The notes beneath the pieces are model-generated. The model saw nothing but the letters and a program-made list of their open reading frames with translations. It ran no database searches and was not told the DNA's origin. A DNA stretch of 64,000 bases from Sva-07 sp963717385 (GTDB lineage: Bacteria; Actinomycetota; Acidimicrobiia; Acidimicrobiales; Ilumatobacteraceae): the NCBI GenBank assembly GCA_963717385.1, contig CAVQWE010000005.1:248001-312000 (forward strand). Reading direction: 5' to 3'. The position numbers and the translations under genes are program-made. Shown piece by piece: positions 51,504 to 63,126 of this stretch (positions are counted from its first letter, which is position 1; every line of letters begins with the position of its first letter).

Positions 51504-52805
51504 CTACGACTCGACGGCGTCGAGCTGATCGAAGACGTGGTGCAGGTTGCGCAGTGAGCGGCGCAGGTCGAACGCATCGTCGAGCACTGAGTTGTCGACG
51601 TCGGCGTCGGCTTCGAGCAGCGACCGGAAGTCGACACCGTCATCCCACGCCTGCATCGCGTTGCGTTGCACGATCCGATACGCGTCGTCGCGGGTCGCGC
51701 CCGCCTGCACCAGTGCCAGCAGCACCGGCTGACTGAACACCAGGCCGAAGCTGGCGTCGAGGTTCGCTCGCATCCGCTCGGGGAACACCATCAGCCCGTC
51801 GAGCAGCCGTCGCAGGCGACGCATCACGTAGAACGCCAGCTGCGACGAGTCGGGCAGGATGACCCGCTCGACCGACGAGTGCGAGATGTCACGTTCGTGC
51901 CACAAGGCCACGTCCTGCATTCCTGCCGACAGGTTGCCGCGCAGCACACGGGCCAGGCCCGAGATCGTTTCGGCAGAGATCGGGTTGCGCTTGTGTGGCA
52001 TCGCGGAGGAGCCCTTCTGCCCCGGCTTGAAGCCCTCTTGCACTTCACGCACCTCGGTGCGCTGCAAGTGCCGGAGCTCGACCGCCATCAGCTCGCACGT
52101 CGCACCGACCGATGCACAGGCGTACAGGAACTCGGCGTGGCGATCTCGGGCGATCACCTGGGTGGCCGGCACCGGCCGCAACCCGAGGGCATCGCCCACG
52201 TGCCGTTCGACTTCAGGCGGAATGTTCGAGTAGGTCCCGACCGCCCCGCTCAGCTTCATCACCGCGACGTTGTCACGGGCTGCCCGCAGGCGGGTGCGAT
52301 CGCGATCCACCTGCAACGCCCACAACGCCACCTTGGCGCCGAAGGTGGTCGGCTCGGCGTGGATGCCGTGCGTGCGCCCGATCATCACCGTGTCGCGATG
52401 CTCGCGGGCCAGACGCAGCAGCGTGGCGAGCAGTTCGCTCGATGCCTCGATCAGCAGATCTGCGGCGTCGCGCAGTGCCCAGCACAGTGCGGTGTCGACC
52501 ACGTCGGACGAGGTGAGCCCGTAGTGGATCCACGACGACGCGGGCGGGCCGATCGCTCCCTGCACGACATCGACGAACGCAGCGACGTCGTGGTCGGTGA
52601 TCGCCTCGCGGTCGAGCACCTGTTGCACAAAGGCGTCATCGGTCGCCGGAGCCAACTCGCGGCACGTCACCGCGTCGGCGGCGGGAACGATCCCGAGCGC
52701 AGCGTGTCCCTCGGTGGCGAGCAGTTCGACTTCGAGCCAGCGGCCGAAACGAACGGTGTCGCTCCACACCGCGTCCATTTCGGGCGTGGAATAGCGGGGG
52801 ATCAT
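51504..52805 (-). CDS. purB: adenylosuccinate lyase
   Basis: Releases fumarate from SAICAR and from adenylosuccinate in purine synthesis. The fumarase/lyase signature is GSSAMPHKRNPISAE; SSDVVDTALCWALRDA and MIGRTHGIHAEPTTFGAK hold the catalytic His/Thr region. 433 residues. ATG 52805 overlaps the purA stop (ATGA), giving a purA-purB operon for AMP formation. Confidence 0.96.
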   Translation of the reverse strand: MIPRYSTPEMDAVWSDTVRFGRWLEVELLATEGHAALGIVPAADAVTCRELAPATDDAFVQQVLDREAITDHDVAAFVDVVQGAIGPPASSWIHYGLTSSDVVDTALCWALRDAADLLIEASSELLATLLRLAREHRDTVMIGRTHGIHAEPTTFGAKVALWALQVDRDRTRLRAARDNVAVMKLSGAVGTYSNIPPEVERHVGDALGLRPVPATQVIARDRHAEFLYACASVGATCELMAVELRHLQRTEVREVQEGFKPGQKGSSAMPHKRNPISAETISGLARVLRGNLSAGMQDVALWHERDISHSSVERVILPDSSQLAFYVMRRLRRLLDGLMVFPERMRANLDASFGLVFSQPVLLALVQAGATRDDAYRIVQRNAMQAWDDGVDFRSLLEADADVDNSVLDDAFDLRRSLRNLHHVFDQLDAVES

Positions 52806-54076
52806 GACGCCCAGACGAGGTAGTCGTCGCGCTCGGCGCCGACGCCGACCACCTTGACCGGCACGCCGACCTGCTCTTCGACGATCTCGATGAACCGCTT
52901 CGCCTCGGCCGGCAACTGCCCCGGCTCGCGCTTGTCGCTGAGCACACTCCCCCATCCAGGGATCGTCTCGTAGACAGGCTCGACATCGGCGATCAACTCG
53001 GAGCGATCCGGATAGTGCTCGAGCAATGTGCCGTCGAGGCGATAGCCGGTGCAGATCTTGATCGACTCGAACCCGTCGAGGATGTCGAGCTTGGTGAGCG
53101 CCAACTCGGTGAGGCTGTTGAGGCGCACCGCCTGGCGCAGCATCACGCAGTCGAGCCAGCCGGCGCGGCGGCGACGGCCGGTGACCGTGCCGAACTCCTT
53201 GCCGACATCGACCAGCGTCTCGCCGTCGACGTCGAACAGTTCGGTCGGGAACGGTCCGGCGCCGACGCGGGTGGTGTACGCCTTGGTGATTCCGACGATG
53301 CGATCGATGTCGCGCGGACCGAGCCCGGTGCCGGCACACGCTCCGCCAGCGGTCGGATTCGACGACGTGACGTAGGGATAGGTGCCGTGATCGAGGTCGA
53401 GGAAGGTGGCCTGCGCCCCTTCGAGCAGCACGTGAGCACCCGACGCGAGCGCGCCGTGGAGCAGCCCGACCGTGTCGGACACGTACGGCGCGACGCGGGC
53501 GCCGAGTTCGCCGAAGGCCGACACGATCTCGTCGACGTTCAGCGTGTCGCCCCCGGCCTGCTCGATCAGGGTGTTCTCGGCAATGGCGCGTTCACGCACG
53601 AGACCGGCGAACCGATCAGGGTCGAGGACGTCACCCACGCGGATACCGACCCGACGGGCCTTGTCGGCATACGCCGGTCCGATGCCCTTGAGGGTGGTGC
53701 CGATCTTGTCGTCGCCGCGCATCGCCTCGGCGATCGCATCGTGGGCCTGGTGCCACGGAAAGATCAGATGGGCTCGGCTCGACACCTTCAGCTCGGCGCA
53801 CGAGTGTCCACGCGACTCGAGCATGTCGACCTCGGAGAACAGCGTCGGCAGATCGACGACCACGCCGTTGGCGATCACCGGGATCACATGCTCGTAGAGA
53901 ATGCCTGACGGCACGAGCTGCAACGCATAGCGCTCGCCGTCGACGACGACGGTGTGGCCGGCATTGTGACCGCCCTGGTAGCGCACGACGTAGGTGTGCT
54001 CTTTCGACAGCAGGTCGATGACCTTGGCTTTGCCCTCATCGCCCCATTGGGCTCCGACGACGACGGTGACGGGCAT
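52802..54076 (-). CDS. purA: adenylosuccinate synthetase
   Basis: GTP-dependent ligation of IMP and aspartate. VVVGAQWGDEGKAKVIDLL is the N-terminal GTP loop (the usual GKGK reads GKAK here); YQGGHNAGHTVV, IGTTLKGIGPAYADKARR, LLEGAQATFLDLDHGTYPYVTSSN and TVTGRRRRAGWLD are family motifs. 424 residues. ATG 54076 has an AGGGGAG Shine-Dalgarno sequence 5-8 nt upstream, so it is a leadered gene, unlike the divergent Rieske gene. A TACCAT box about 40 nt upstream may be its -10. Confidence 0.96.
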   Translation of the reverse strand: MPVTVVVGAQWGDEGKAKVIDLLSKEHTYVVRYQGGHNAGHTVVVDGERYALQLVPSGILYEHVIPVIANGVVVDLPTLFSEVDMLESRGHSCAELKVSSRAHLIFPWHQAHDAIAEAMRGDDKIGTTLKGIGPAYADKARRVGIRVGDVLDPDRFAGLVRERAIAENTLIEQAGGDTLNVDEIVSAFGELGARVAPYVSDTVGLLHGALASGAHVLLEGAQATFLDLDHGTYPYVTSSNPTAGGACAGTGLGPRDIDRIVGITKAYTTRVGAGPFPTELFDVDGETLVDVGKEFGTVTGRRRRAGWLDCVMLRQAVRLNSLTELALTKLDILDGFESIKICTGYRLDGTLLEHYPDRSELIADVEPVYETIPGWGSVLSDKREPGQLPAEAKRFIEIVEEQVGVPVKVVGVGAERDDYLVWAS

Positions 54077-54116
54077 GCACGCTCCCCTGGATGGTGGTTG
54101 GAACGTGTGCTGATGG

Positions 54117-54122
54117 TAGTCC
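54117..54122 (+). promoter_or_regulatory. -10-like box TAGTCC for the Rieske gene
   Basis: TAGTCC is followed by 6 nt and GTG 54129. The last base deviates from TANNNT. Confidence 0.35.
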
Positions 54123-54128
54123 GTACGT

Positions 54129-55268
54129 GTGGCTCGCACCTCGGTGGATTCCTTGCTGGCTGGAGACGATCTTGCTCGCGTCACCGCTCCTCTGGCGTCT
54201 GCATGGACGCTGCCCCCTGCTGCCTACGTCGATCCTTCGGTCTGGTCTCACGAGGTTTCGTCGATCTTTCGGCGGGACTGGATGTGTGTGGCACGGTCGT
54301 CGCAGGTGGCCGAGCCGGGCGACTACGTGGCCGTCGATGTCGTCGACCAACCGGTGCTCGTGGTCCGCGACGACGATCGCATCGTCCGTGCGATGTCGAA
54401 CGTGTGCCTGCACCGATCGATGCCGCTGGCGACGGGTTCGGGTTCAGCGCGTTGGATCGTGTGTCCGTATCACCAGTGGTCGTACGGACGTGACGGGTCA
54501 CTGCACACTGCGCCGATGATGGACGGCGCCGACGGCTTCGACATCGATGCATGTCGACTCCCGCAGCTCGCTGTCGAGGAGTGGGAGGGCTTCGTGTTCG
54601 TCTCGATGCACGACGATCCGGCATCACTGGCACCGCAACTCGAACCCCTCACGGCGACGCTCGAACAGTACGGACTGGCCGACCTGGTGATCGCCGACAC
54701 GATCGACTTCGATTCGCCGTGGAACTGGAAGCTGCTCGTCGAGAACTTCATGGAGGCGTACCACCACATCGGCCCCCACCGCGACACCTTCCAGCAGAGC
54801 AACCCTGCCGCAGCATCGTTCGTGGTCGACAACGAAGGTGGGCCGTGGTCGATGTTGCAGATGCCTGGCGTGACCGACATCGACGAGAGCCCCGACCTGC
54901 CGTTCCTGTCGGGGCTCGACCGCGAGCGGCGTGCCGATCTGCTTGCGGTGTGCGTGTACCCGACCTGCCTGTTCGCCGTGAACGGCACGCTCGGCACCTG
55001 GTACGAGGTGGTCCCGCGAGCGCACGATCAGATGACGTTGCGCATCCACCTGCTGCTCGAACCCGACGTGGCCACCGACCCCGAGGTGATCGAGGCGATG
55101 CCGTTGATTCGCGAGGGGCTGAGCTGGATCCACGGCGAAGACATCCCCGTCAACGAGGGGCCGTGGCGCGGTCTCCACGCACCGCTCGCAGCGCAGGGTC
55201 GACTGTCGCCGTACGAGGCCGCGATCTGGCAGTTCAACCAGTACTGGCTGGACCGCCTCGGTCGCTGA
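54129..55268 (+). CDS. Rieske non-heme iron oxygenase, alpha subunit
   Basis: A 379-residue oxygenase component. The Rieske [2Fe-2S] site is NVCLH...CPYHQW (C-x-H-x16-C-x2-H) near residues 90-115. The mononuclear iron site has NWKLLVENFMEAYHHIGPH, with the conserved Asn/Glu and two His. It would need a separate reductase and ferredoxin, not in the window. The closest functional classes are aromatic ring-hydroxylating or quaternary-amine (carnitine/choline type) oxygenases. It has its own promoter, divergent from purA. Confidence 0.9.
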   Translation: MARTSVDSLLAGDDLARVTAPLASAWTLPPAAYVDPSVWSHEVSSIFRRDWMCVARSSQVAEPGDYVAVDVVDQPVLVVRDDDRIVRAMSNVCLHRSMPLATGSGSARWIVCPYHQWSYGRDGSLHTAPMMDGADGFDIDACRLPQLAVEEWEGFVFVSMHDDPASLAPQLEPLTATLEQYGLADLVIADTIDFDSPWNWKLLVENFMEAYHHIGPHRDTFQQSNPAAASFVVDNEGGPWSMLQMPGVTDIDESPDLPFLSGLDRERRADLLAVCVYPTCLFAVNGTLGTWYEVVPRAHDQMTLRIHLLLEPDVATDPEVIEAMPLIREGLSWIHGEDIPVNEGPWRGLHAPLAAQGRLSPYEAAIWQFNQYWLDRLGR

Positions 55269-55287
55269 CACCCGAGTCACTCGATGC

Positions 55288-55797
55288 CTATCCCCCGAGC
55301 ACGCCGACGAGGTACAGGTCGAGGGGGCTGATCTGCCTGTAGTCGTCGGTGGCGAACGACAGTTCACCACCGCCGCGCAGATCCCGGTACGCCCCTGTGC
55401 CCGATACAACCGACCACACATCGGGCCCCCATCGTTCGACCGTCACGAAGGACCCCGATCCATCTGCGCACGTGTTCTCGACGATGAACGTGATCTGCGT
55501 CGAGCTCCGGCGGGTGATGGCGTCTTCGAGGATGCCCATCCACACCCGCACCTGCACGGTCTCGTCCGCTACTGGATCGATCCCCCTGACCACTTGACGA
55601 ACACCCCTCCCGCACAGGGCGCCACTCTCGACCGCCGCCCCTTCGGCCGTCCAACGCTGCCCCGCTTCGAGCGACACCTCCAACACGATCGGGCCGTCCA
55701 GAGACCTGGAAGACCCGCTGCAGGAGGCGCCGACGAGCGCGATCGCCGAGACGACCAGGGCGACGCTGATCCGTCCCAGGCGCGAGGTGGACTCCAT
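55288..55797 (-). CDS. small lipoprotein of unknown function
   Basis: A 169-residue exported protein. The N-terminal signal (ISVALVVSAIALVGASC) ends in a probable lipidated Cys, followed by a Ser-rich linker and a beta-rich domain with paired Cys (ALCGRG, ENTCADG). SVVSGTGAYRDLRGGGEL resembles the last strands of dirigent/allene-oxide-cyclase-like barrels, but this is weak. ATG 55797 shares a base with the upstream lipoprotein stop (TGATG), so the two are coupled. Confidence 0.7.
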   Translation of the reverse strand: MESTSRLGRISVALVVSAIALVGASCSGSSRSLDGPIVLEVSLEAGQRWTAEGAAVESGALCGRGVRQVVRGIDPVADETVQVRVWMGILEDAITRRSSTQITFIVENTCADGSGSFVTVERWGPDVWSVVSGTGAYRDLRGGGELSFATDDYRQISPLDLYLVGVLGG

Positions 55798-57287
55798 CAG
55801 CCACGCTCGGCGGAATCGCACGTTGTGAGTGGCTCTGTGCCTGTGAGCAACCGGTAGCGAGCCGCCAGCTCGGCGCAGTCGGGCGCTGGTTCGATCAGGT
55901 ACTCGGCCTGACCGGCGCCGGCCAGGCCCCAGGCAATCGTCTCGGCCGCGGCCTCGACACCGCGTTCGGGCCAGAACACGTCGGCACCGCGCCACGTGTC
56001 GAGTCCGACACGTCTCAGGAAGGCGAGGCGGTCTGCATCGTCGAGGTGGTCGTACATCCAGACATGGGCAAGTTCGTGGAGACCCTGATGCACGACGTGG
56101 ACAGGCCACTCGACGCCCGGCCAGTGCGACGACGTTTCGTCGGGAGTGAAGCACAACGTCACCGTGTGACCGCCCTCGAACCGACCGTCCTCACGCTTGG
56201 CGATCCCTTCAGCCAGGCTGCAGTCGACCGACGGCGGGAACCAGACCGCGGCAATCTCGGGCTGCTCCAGCGAGCCGGTGGCGTACCGATCGAAGAGCCA
56301 ACGGACGAAGTCCACCTGTCGACCGCTCGCATTGACCACCTCGATCTGCTGTCCACCGATCCTCGTGGTCTCCCGGGCGACCTCCTGAGGTGCGGTGGTG
56401 TCGAAGTGGGTCCACCAACCGTCTCCGGCCGAACCGTCGCAGCGCCGCACCGAGAGAACATGGGCGTAGCGCGTCTCGTCGACGATCACACCGGCATCGA
56501 ACACCCAGCGCCGCGCCTCGAGCGCCGGGCAGGAACCTCCGAGCTGGAATACGGCGATCTGCTCGTGACGATCGCCGACGTCGTACCGAAACAGCTCCGG
56601 CCACGGACCGGGCTCGATGTCGAGCGACGTCTCCATCTCTCCCGCGAGGTCACCGAGACCGAGCCAGCGCTCACCGTCGAGAGCGTCGCGGACCTCGACC
56701 GCGTCGGCGTACACCTCGGCCAGTCGGCGTTCGTCACCCGAGGACCAGACGTCGATGTACTGGTCGTAGAACTCGTGCTCCGGCTCCTCGGTCCACCGCG
56801 TCCACGGGTCGAGGTGCCCGAGGTCCTCGGTGAAGAGGCGCGAGCTGAAGGACGACTCCCCGATCTCGTAGAGCTGCATCCAGGGCATCACCCCGGGACC
56901 GTCGTGCGCGTCGAAACGAATCACCGCCTCGCGAATGCCGACGAACACCTGGTTCGCGTCGACGTCCAAGTCTGGATAGTTGCTCCCTGGGCCGTACGCC
57001 AAACGCTGGCTGATGAAGAGCATCTTGTCCAACACCTCGGATATCTCCGTCCAGCTACCGAGGACGGTGCCACCCCACGCCTGGATGTCGAACGTGCCGT
57101 GCTCGCCGAAACGGGATCCCGCCGTTTGCGCATCGAGACTGGTCAGGTCGTCGGCCGTCGCCTCGAACAGTTCGACAGCATCATGCGCCCACGGCTCGTC
57201 GCCTTGCGGGCGGCCGCAGGACGCGATCGTTGCGGAGAACACGAGCGACGCAACGATCGCTCCACGGAGGATGCATGTGTCCGACAC
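55797..57287 (-). CDS. lipoprotein with HExxH zinc-protease motif
   Basis: A 496-residue surface lipoprotein: signal GAIVASLVFSATIASCGR with lipobox I-A-S-C. The N-terminal region has two SnoaL/NTF2-like stretches (about 35-230), including EPEHEFYDQYIDVWSSGDERRLAEVYADAVEVRDA. The C-terminal third has VVHQGLHELAHVWMYDH (H-E-x2-H) and a Glu in ERGVEAAAETIAWGL that could be the third ligand. It is not a match to a named peptidase family that I can recall. GTG 57287 is the first in-frame start before the signal. It forms an operon with the smaller lipoprotein. Confidence 0.7.
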   Translation of the reverse strand: MSDTCILRGAIVASLVFSATIASCGRPQGDEPWAHDAVELFEATADDLTSLDAQTAGSRFGEHGTFDIQAWGGTVLGSWTEISEVLDKMLFISQRLAYGPGSNYPDLDVDANQVFVGIREAVIRFDAHDGPGVMPWMQLYEIGESSFSSRLFTEDLGHLDPWTRWTEEPEHEFYDQYIDVWSSGDERRLAEVYADAVEVRDALDGERWLGLGDLAGEMETSLDIEPGPWPELFRYDVGDRHEQIAVFQLGGSCPALEARRWVFDAGVIVDETRYAHVLSVRRCDGSAGDGWWTHFDTTAPQEVARETTRIGGQQIEVVNASGRQVDFVRWLFDRYATGSLEQPEIAAVWFPPSVDCSLAEGIAKREDGRFEGGHTVTLCFTPDETSSHWPGVEWPVHVVHQGLHELAHVWMYDHLDDADRLAFLRRVGLDTWRGADVFWPERGVEAAAETIAWGLAGAGQAEYLIEPAPDCAELAARYRLLTGTEPLTTCDSAERG

Positions 57288-57403
57288 GCATCATCGTGCG
57301 CTCCCTCTTCGTCCGAAGGCCAGGGCATCAGGACCCGAATCCCGCCGATCGTCCGGATTCGAGCACTCCGCCCCCACCCGGTCCTCGGTCGAGTCCGGCC
57401 CGG

Positions 57404-57409
57404 TAGCGT
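57404..57409 (+). promoter_or_regulatory. -10 box TAGCGT for hisD
   Basis: TAGCGT is followed by 7 nt and GTG 57417. Confidence 0.55.
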
Positions 57410-57416
57410 CGGGTTC

Positions 57417-58742
57417 GTGAGCGTGATGCGACGCCAGGTGTGGAACGACATGAACGTCGAGGCGCGTGACGCTCTGATGCGCCGTGGTATCGACGACATC
57501 TTCGACGCCGGCGCTGCGACGGTCGATCGGTGAGCTGATCGAGGACGTTCGCGACCGTGGCGACGCGGCGGTGTGCGACGCACTCGGCCGGTTCGACGGG
57601 ATCGACGTGTCACCGGACGGGTTGCGGGTGAGCGCGGACGAGTTCGAGCGGGCCGCGGTGTCACGCCGAGGTCGATACCGCCATCGACGACGCGATCGCC
57701 CACCTGCGGGCGTTCAACGAGGCCCAGATGGAGCAGGCACACGACTGGTCGATCGAGAGCGAACCCGGACTGACCGTGGGCGAGAAGATCACGCCGATCA
57801 CGTCGGCCGGGCTGTTCACCCCGTCAGGCAAGGCGAGCTATCCGAGCGTGGCGTATCAGCTCGCGGTGCCGGCCGTGGTCGCCGGTGTGCCGTCGATCTC
57901 GCTGGTCGTGCCACCCGTCCCGGGCGGTGCGGGTGAGGTCGACCCGGCCGTGTTGGTGGTGTGCCGCAAGCTGGGCATCCTCGACGTGTTCCGCGTGAAC
58001 GGACCTGCCGGCATCGCTGCACTCGGCTTCGGCACCGACACGATCCCGAGGGTCCGCAAGGTCGTCGGGCCCGGGTCGCCGGCGGTCACCATCGCGCAGG
58101 TCGAGATGCAACGCCACGGGGTGGCCACGATGATGCTGCTCGGCCCCACCGAGAGCCTCGATGATCGCCGACGACTCCGCCGACCCGGCACTGCTCGCCG
58201 CCGACCTGCTGATCGAGGCCGAGCACGGCACCGACAGCACCGTGGTGCTGCTCACCGACTCGTCTGCGCTCGCCGATGCCGTCGACCAGGCCCTCGAACA
58301 GCAACTGGCGGGCCTCGACGAGGTACGCGCCGCTGCGGCTCGTGCGTCGCTCGGACCGAACGGTGGGTGTGTGCTCGTCGACACACTCGACGTCGCCGTG
58401 GGGATCGCGAACGAGTTCGCGCCCGAGCACCTCCAGGTCGTGGTCGCCGACGCGTTCATCGACGAGATCGTCGACGGGCTGATCAACGCCGGCGAAATCC
58501 TCGTTGGCCAGCACACGCCGTTCAGCGCGGCGAACTTCGTGATCGGCTGCCCGGCATCGCTCCCGACGTCGGGCTTCGCTCATGTGTCGTCGGGAATCAC
58601 GGCCGACACGTTCCTCAAGCGCACGGCGATCGCCCGATCCGACGCTTCGGCGCTCGCGCGTATGACACCCTCGGTGTTGGCGCTCGCCGACCACGAGGGC
58701 TTCCCCGCCCACGGCGACGCCCTCCGTCTCCGCCAGCGCTGA
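57417..58742 (+). CDS. hisD: histidinol dehydrogenase (three frameshifts)
   Basis: Oxidises histidinol to histidine with two NAD+. Joined frames give a 440-residue protein, the family length. Landmarks: ALGRFDGIDV, FTPSGKASYPSVAYQLAVPA, VNGPAGIAALGFGTDTIPRVRKVVGPGSP, FAPEHLQVVVAD and VGQHTPFSAANFVIGCPASLPTSGFAHVSSGITADTFLKRTAI, with the catalytic Glu/His and zinc ligands. Extra bases are inferred at about 57512 (G), 57663 (A) and 58160 (G). Because histidine genes are normally kept intact and each repair is one base, sequence error is the likely cause. No other his gene follows. Confidence 0.88.
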
Positions 58743-58750
58743 TCACGGCT

Positions 58751-58775
58751 CGGGTCTGACCCCAGGCGTGATTGC
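58751..58775. repeat. palindromic repeat unit, copy 1
   Basis: CGGGTCTGACCCC (58751-58763) followed by CGTGATTGC (58767-58775). Both words recur inverted near 60578-60603, flanking the two-component genes. Confidence 0.6.
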
Positions 58776-58819
58776 GGTTTGCTGTCAAGTCGCCCGCCGA
58801 CTGTGCCGATGATCAAGCG

Positions 58820-59602
58820 ATGGAAGCGACGCTTCGCGCACACGGCGACACCGCCGTCCCCGGCACCAGCACTGCGGTGCTGCTCGTCGAAGACGACGAG
58901 CGCATCAGCGAGCCCCTGATTCGCGTGCTTCGCTCCGAAGGGTTCGAAGTACACCATGTCGACGCCGGTGTCGACGCGATCAACTCGGTGTCGAGTGCGC
59001 GGCCCGATCTCGTCCTGCTCGATCTGACGCTTCCCGACATCGACGGCCTCGACGTCTGCCGCAAGATCCGTGCCGATCACGCCGATCTGCCGATCATCAT
59101 GCTGACGGCGCGCGCCGAAGAGATGGATGTGATCGTCGGACTCAATGCCGGCGCCGACGACTACGTCGCAAAGCCGTTCCGGCTCGCCGAGCTGGTCGCT
59201 CGCATCCGGGCCCGGCTGCGCATCGTCGACCACGAGATGCACGCCGTCAGTGCCGGGCGGCTCAGCGGCGCCGGGATCGAACTCGACACCGATGCCCGTC
59301 GCTGTTTCGTCACCGACGGCGAGGCCACACGCATCGAAGTCGAGTTGACGACCAAGGAGTTCGACCTGCTCGAGTTGCTCATGCGCCAGCCCGGTGTGAC
59401 GCTCAAGCGCGAAGACATCATGAGCCGGGTGTGGGACGAGAACTGGTGGGGTTCGACCCGCACACTCGACACGCACACCTCGACGCTGCGCCGCAAGATC
59501 CACGACGAGACCGACCCACCGTCGAAGATCGTCACCGTGCGCGGCGTCGGATTCCGGTTCGACCCGAACGCCGGGCCTCCCGACACTTCGTCGAGGGGCT
59601 GA
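58820..59602 (+). CDS. OmpR-family response regulator
   Basis: A 260-residue two-component regulator. Receiver domain: VLLVEDDERISEPL with the acidic pair, phospho-accepting Asp in LVLLDLTLPDIDGLDV, Thr in IIMLTARAEE and Lys in DYVAKPFRLAEL. The C-terminal winged helix has ELTTKEFDLLELLMRQPGVTLKREDIM and TLRRKIHDE...IVTVRGVGFRF. An N-terminal extension of about 18 residues precedes the receiver. ATG 58820 is used. The histidine kinase gene follows after 4 nt. Confidence 0.93.
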   Translation: MEATLRAHGDTAVPGTSTAVLLVEDDERISEPLIRVLRSEGFEVHHVDAGVDAINSVSSARPDLVLLDLTLPDIDGLDVCRKIRADHADLPIIMLTARAEEMDVIVGLNAGADDYVAKPFRLAELVARIRARLRIVDHEMHAVSAGRLSGAGIELDTDARRCFVTDGEATRIEVELTTKEFDLLELLMRQPGVTLKREDIMSRVWDENWWGSTRTLDTHTSTLRRKIHDETDPPSKIVTVRGVGFRFDPNAGPPDTSSRG

Positions 59603-59606
59603 ACGG

Positions 59607-60598
59607 GTGCGCCGCCGGCTCGTCCTGTCGACGATCGCCGTCGTCGTCGTGGTCATCGCAGTCCTGATCGTGCCGGTGCTGTTGATCGTGCGCGACGCCG
59701 AGGGCGGCGAGCTGCGCGGCGACATCGTGTCTCGTCTGACGGTGATCGCGCTCGCCGCAATCGGAGCTGCGGCGCTACTCGCCGGTGTCCAAGCACGTCA
59801 GCTGGCGCGTCCACTCGAACGGCTGGCGCGCAGTGCGTCCCGTCTCGGCGACGGCGACTTCAGCGCCGCCACCCTCCAGCCGTCAGGTATCGGAGAGATC
59901 GACGACATCGCCCGCTCGTTGCGCCTGAGCGCCAACCGGGTCGATCGAATGCTCGAGTCCGAGCGCGGGTTCACCGGCGACGCCACCCATCAGCTCCGCA
60001 CCGGCCTCACCGGGATCGCCATGCGCTTGGAGCTCCTCGAACGCTCAGATGACAACGAGGTGGCCGCCGAGGCTGCGGCGGCGCTCGCGCAGACACACGA
60101 CCTGAACACCACACTCGACGAGTTGCTCACCGTTGCACGTACCGGCAGCACCAAGGAGCGCACCGAGCTGGACCTGACCACACTCGTCGACCATCAAGTG
60201 GCCGACTGGCAGCAACGCTTCGCCGAGAAGCGGCGCCAGGTGGTGGTCACCACCGGAGTGACGCAGCACGTCATGGCAACACCGGGCCTCGTCGGACAGG
60301 TGCTCAGCGTGCTGCTCGAGAACTCACTGCGCCATGGACGCGGCACCGTCGCTGTGCTCGTCCAGGACACGAGCGTGACGATCGAAGACGAGGGATCAGG
60401 CGTTCCTCGCGACCGTGTGGCGACGTTGTTCGATCGACCGAGCGATCACCAGGCCGCGCACGGCAGAGGCCTGGCTCTGGCTCGTCGTCTCGCCGAGTCG
60501 GACGGCGGTCGCCTCGAACTCGTCCAACCGAGCCCGGCGATCTTCCGCCTCACCCTCGTGCCAGCAGGACGACATCAGGGGTCAGACCCGCGAAGCAA

Positions 60599-60617
<19 letters not shown>
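59607..60617 (+). CDS. sensor histidine kinase
   Basis: A 336-residue membrane kinase, partner of the upstream regulator. Two spans (LSTIAVVVVVIAVLIVPVLLIV, LTVIALAAIGAAALLAGV) with almost no sensor loop between them, so the signal is probably sensed in the membrane. Then HAMP (ARPLERLARSASRLGDGDF), HisKA with the phospho-His in FTGDATHQLRTGLTGI, and the ATPase domain with VLLENSLRHG, IEDEGSGVP and GRGLALARRLAES. The last codons (HQGSDPRSNHV) are translated from an extragenic-type repeat. The 3' end overlaps clpB by 19 nt. Confidence 0.92.
60578..60603. repeat. palindromic repeat unit, copy 2 (inverted)
   Basis: GGGGTCAGACCCG (60578-60590) and GCAATCACG (60595-60603), the reverse complements of the copy-1 words. 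It spans the kinase 3' end and the clpB stop codon. Confidence 0.6.
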
Positions 60618-63091
<2,474 letters not shown>

Positions 63092-63126
63092 GTCAGATAC
63101 TCCCTCCGGTTCACCGGATCAATGCA

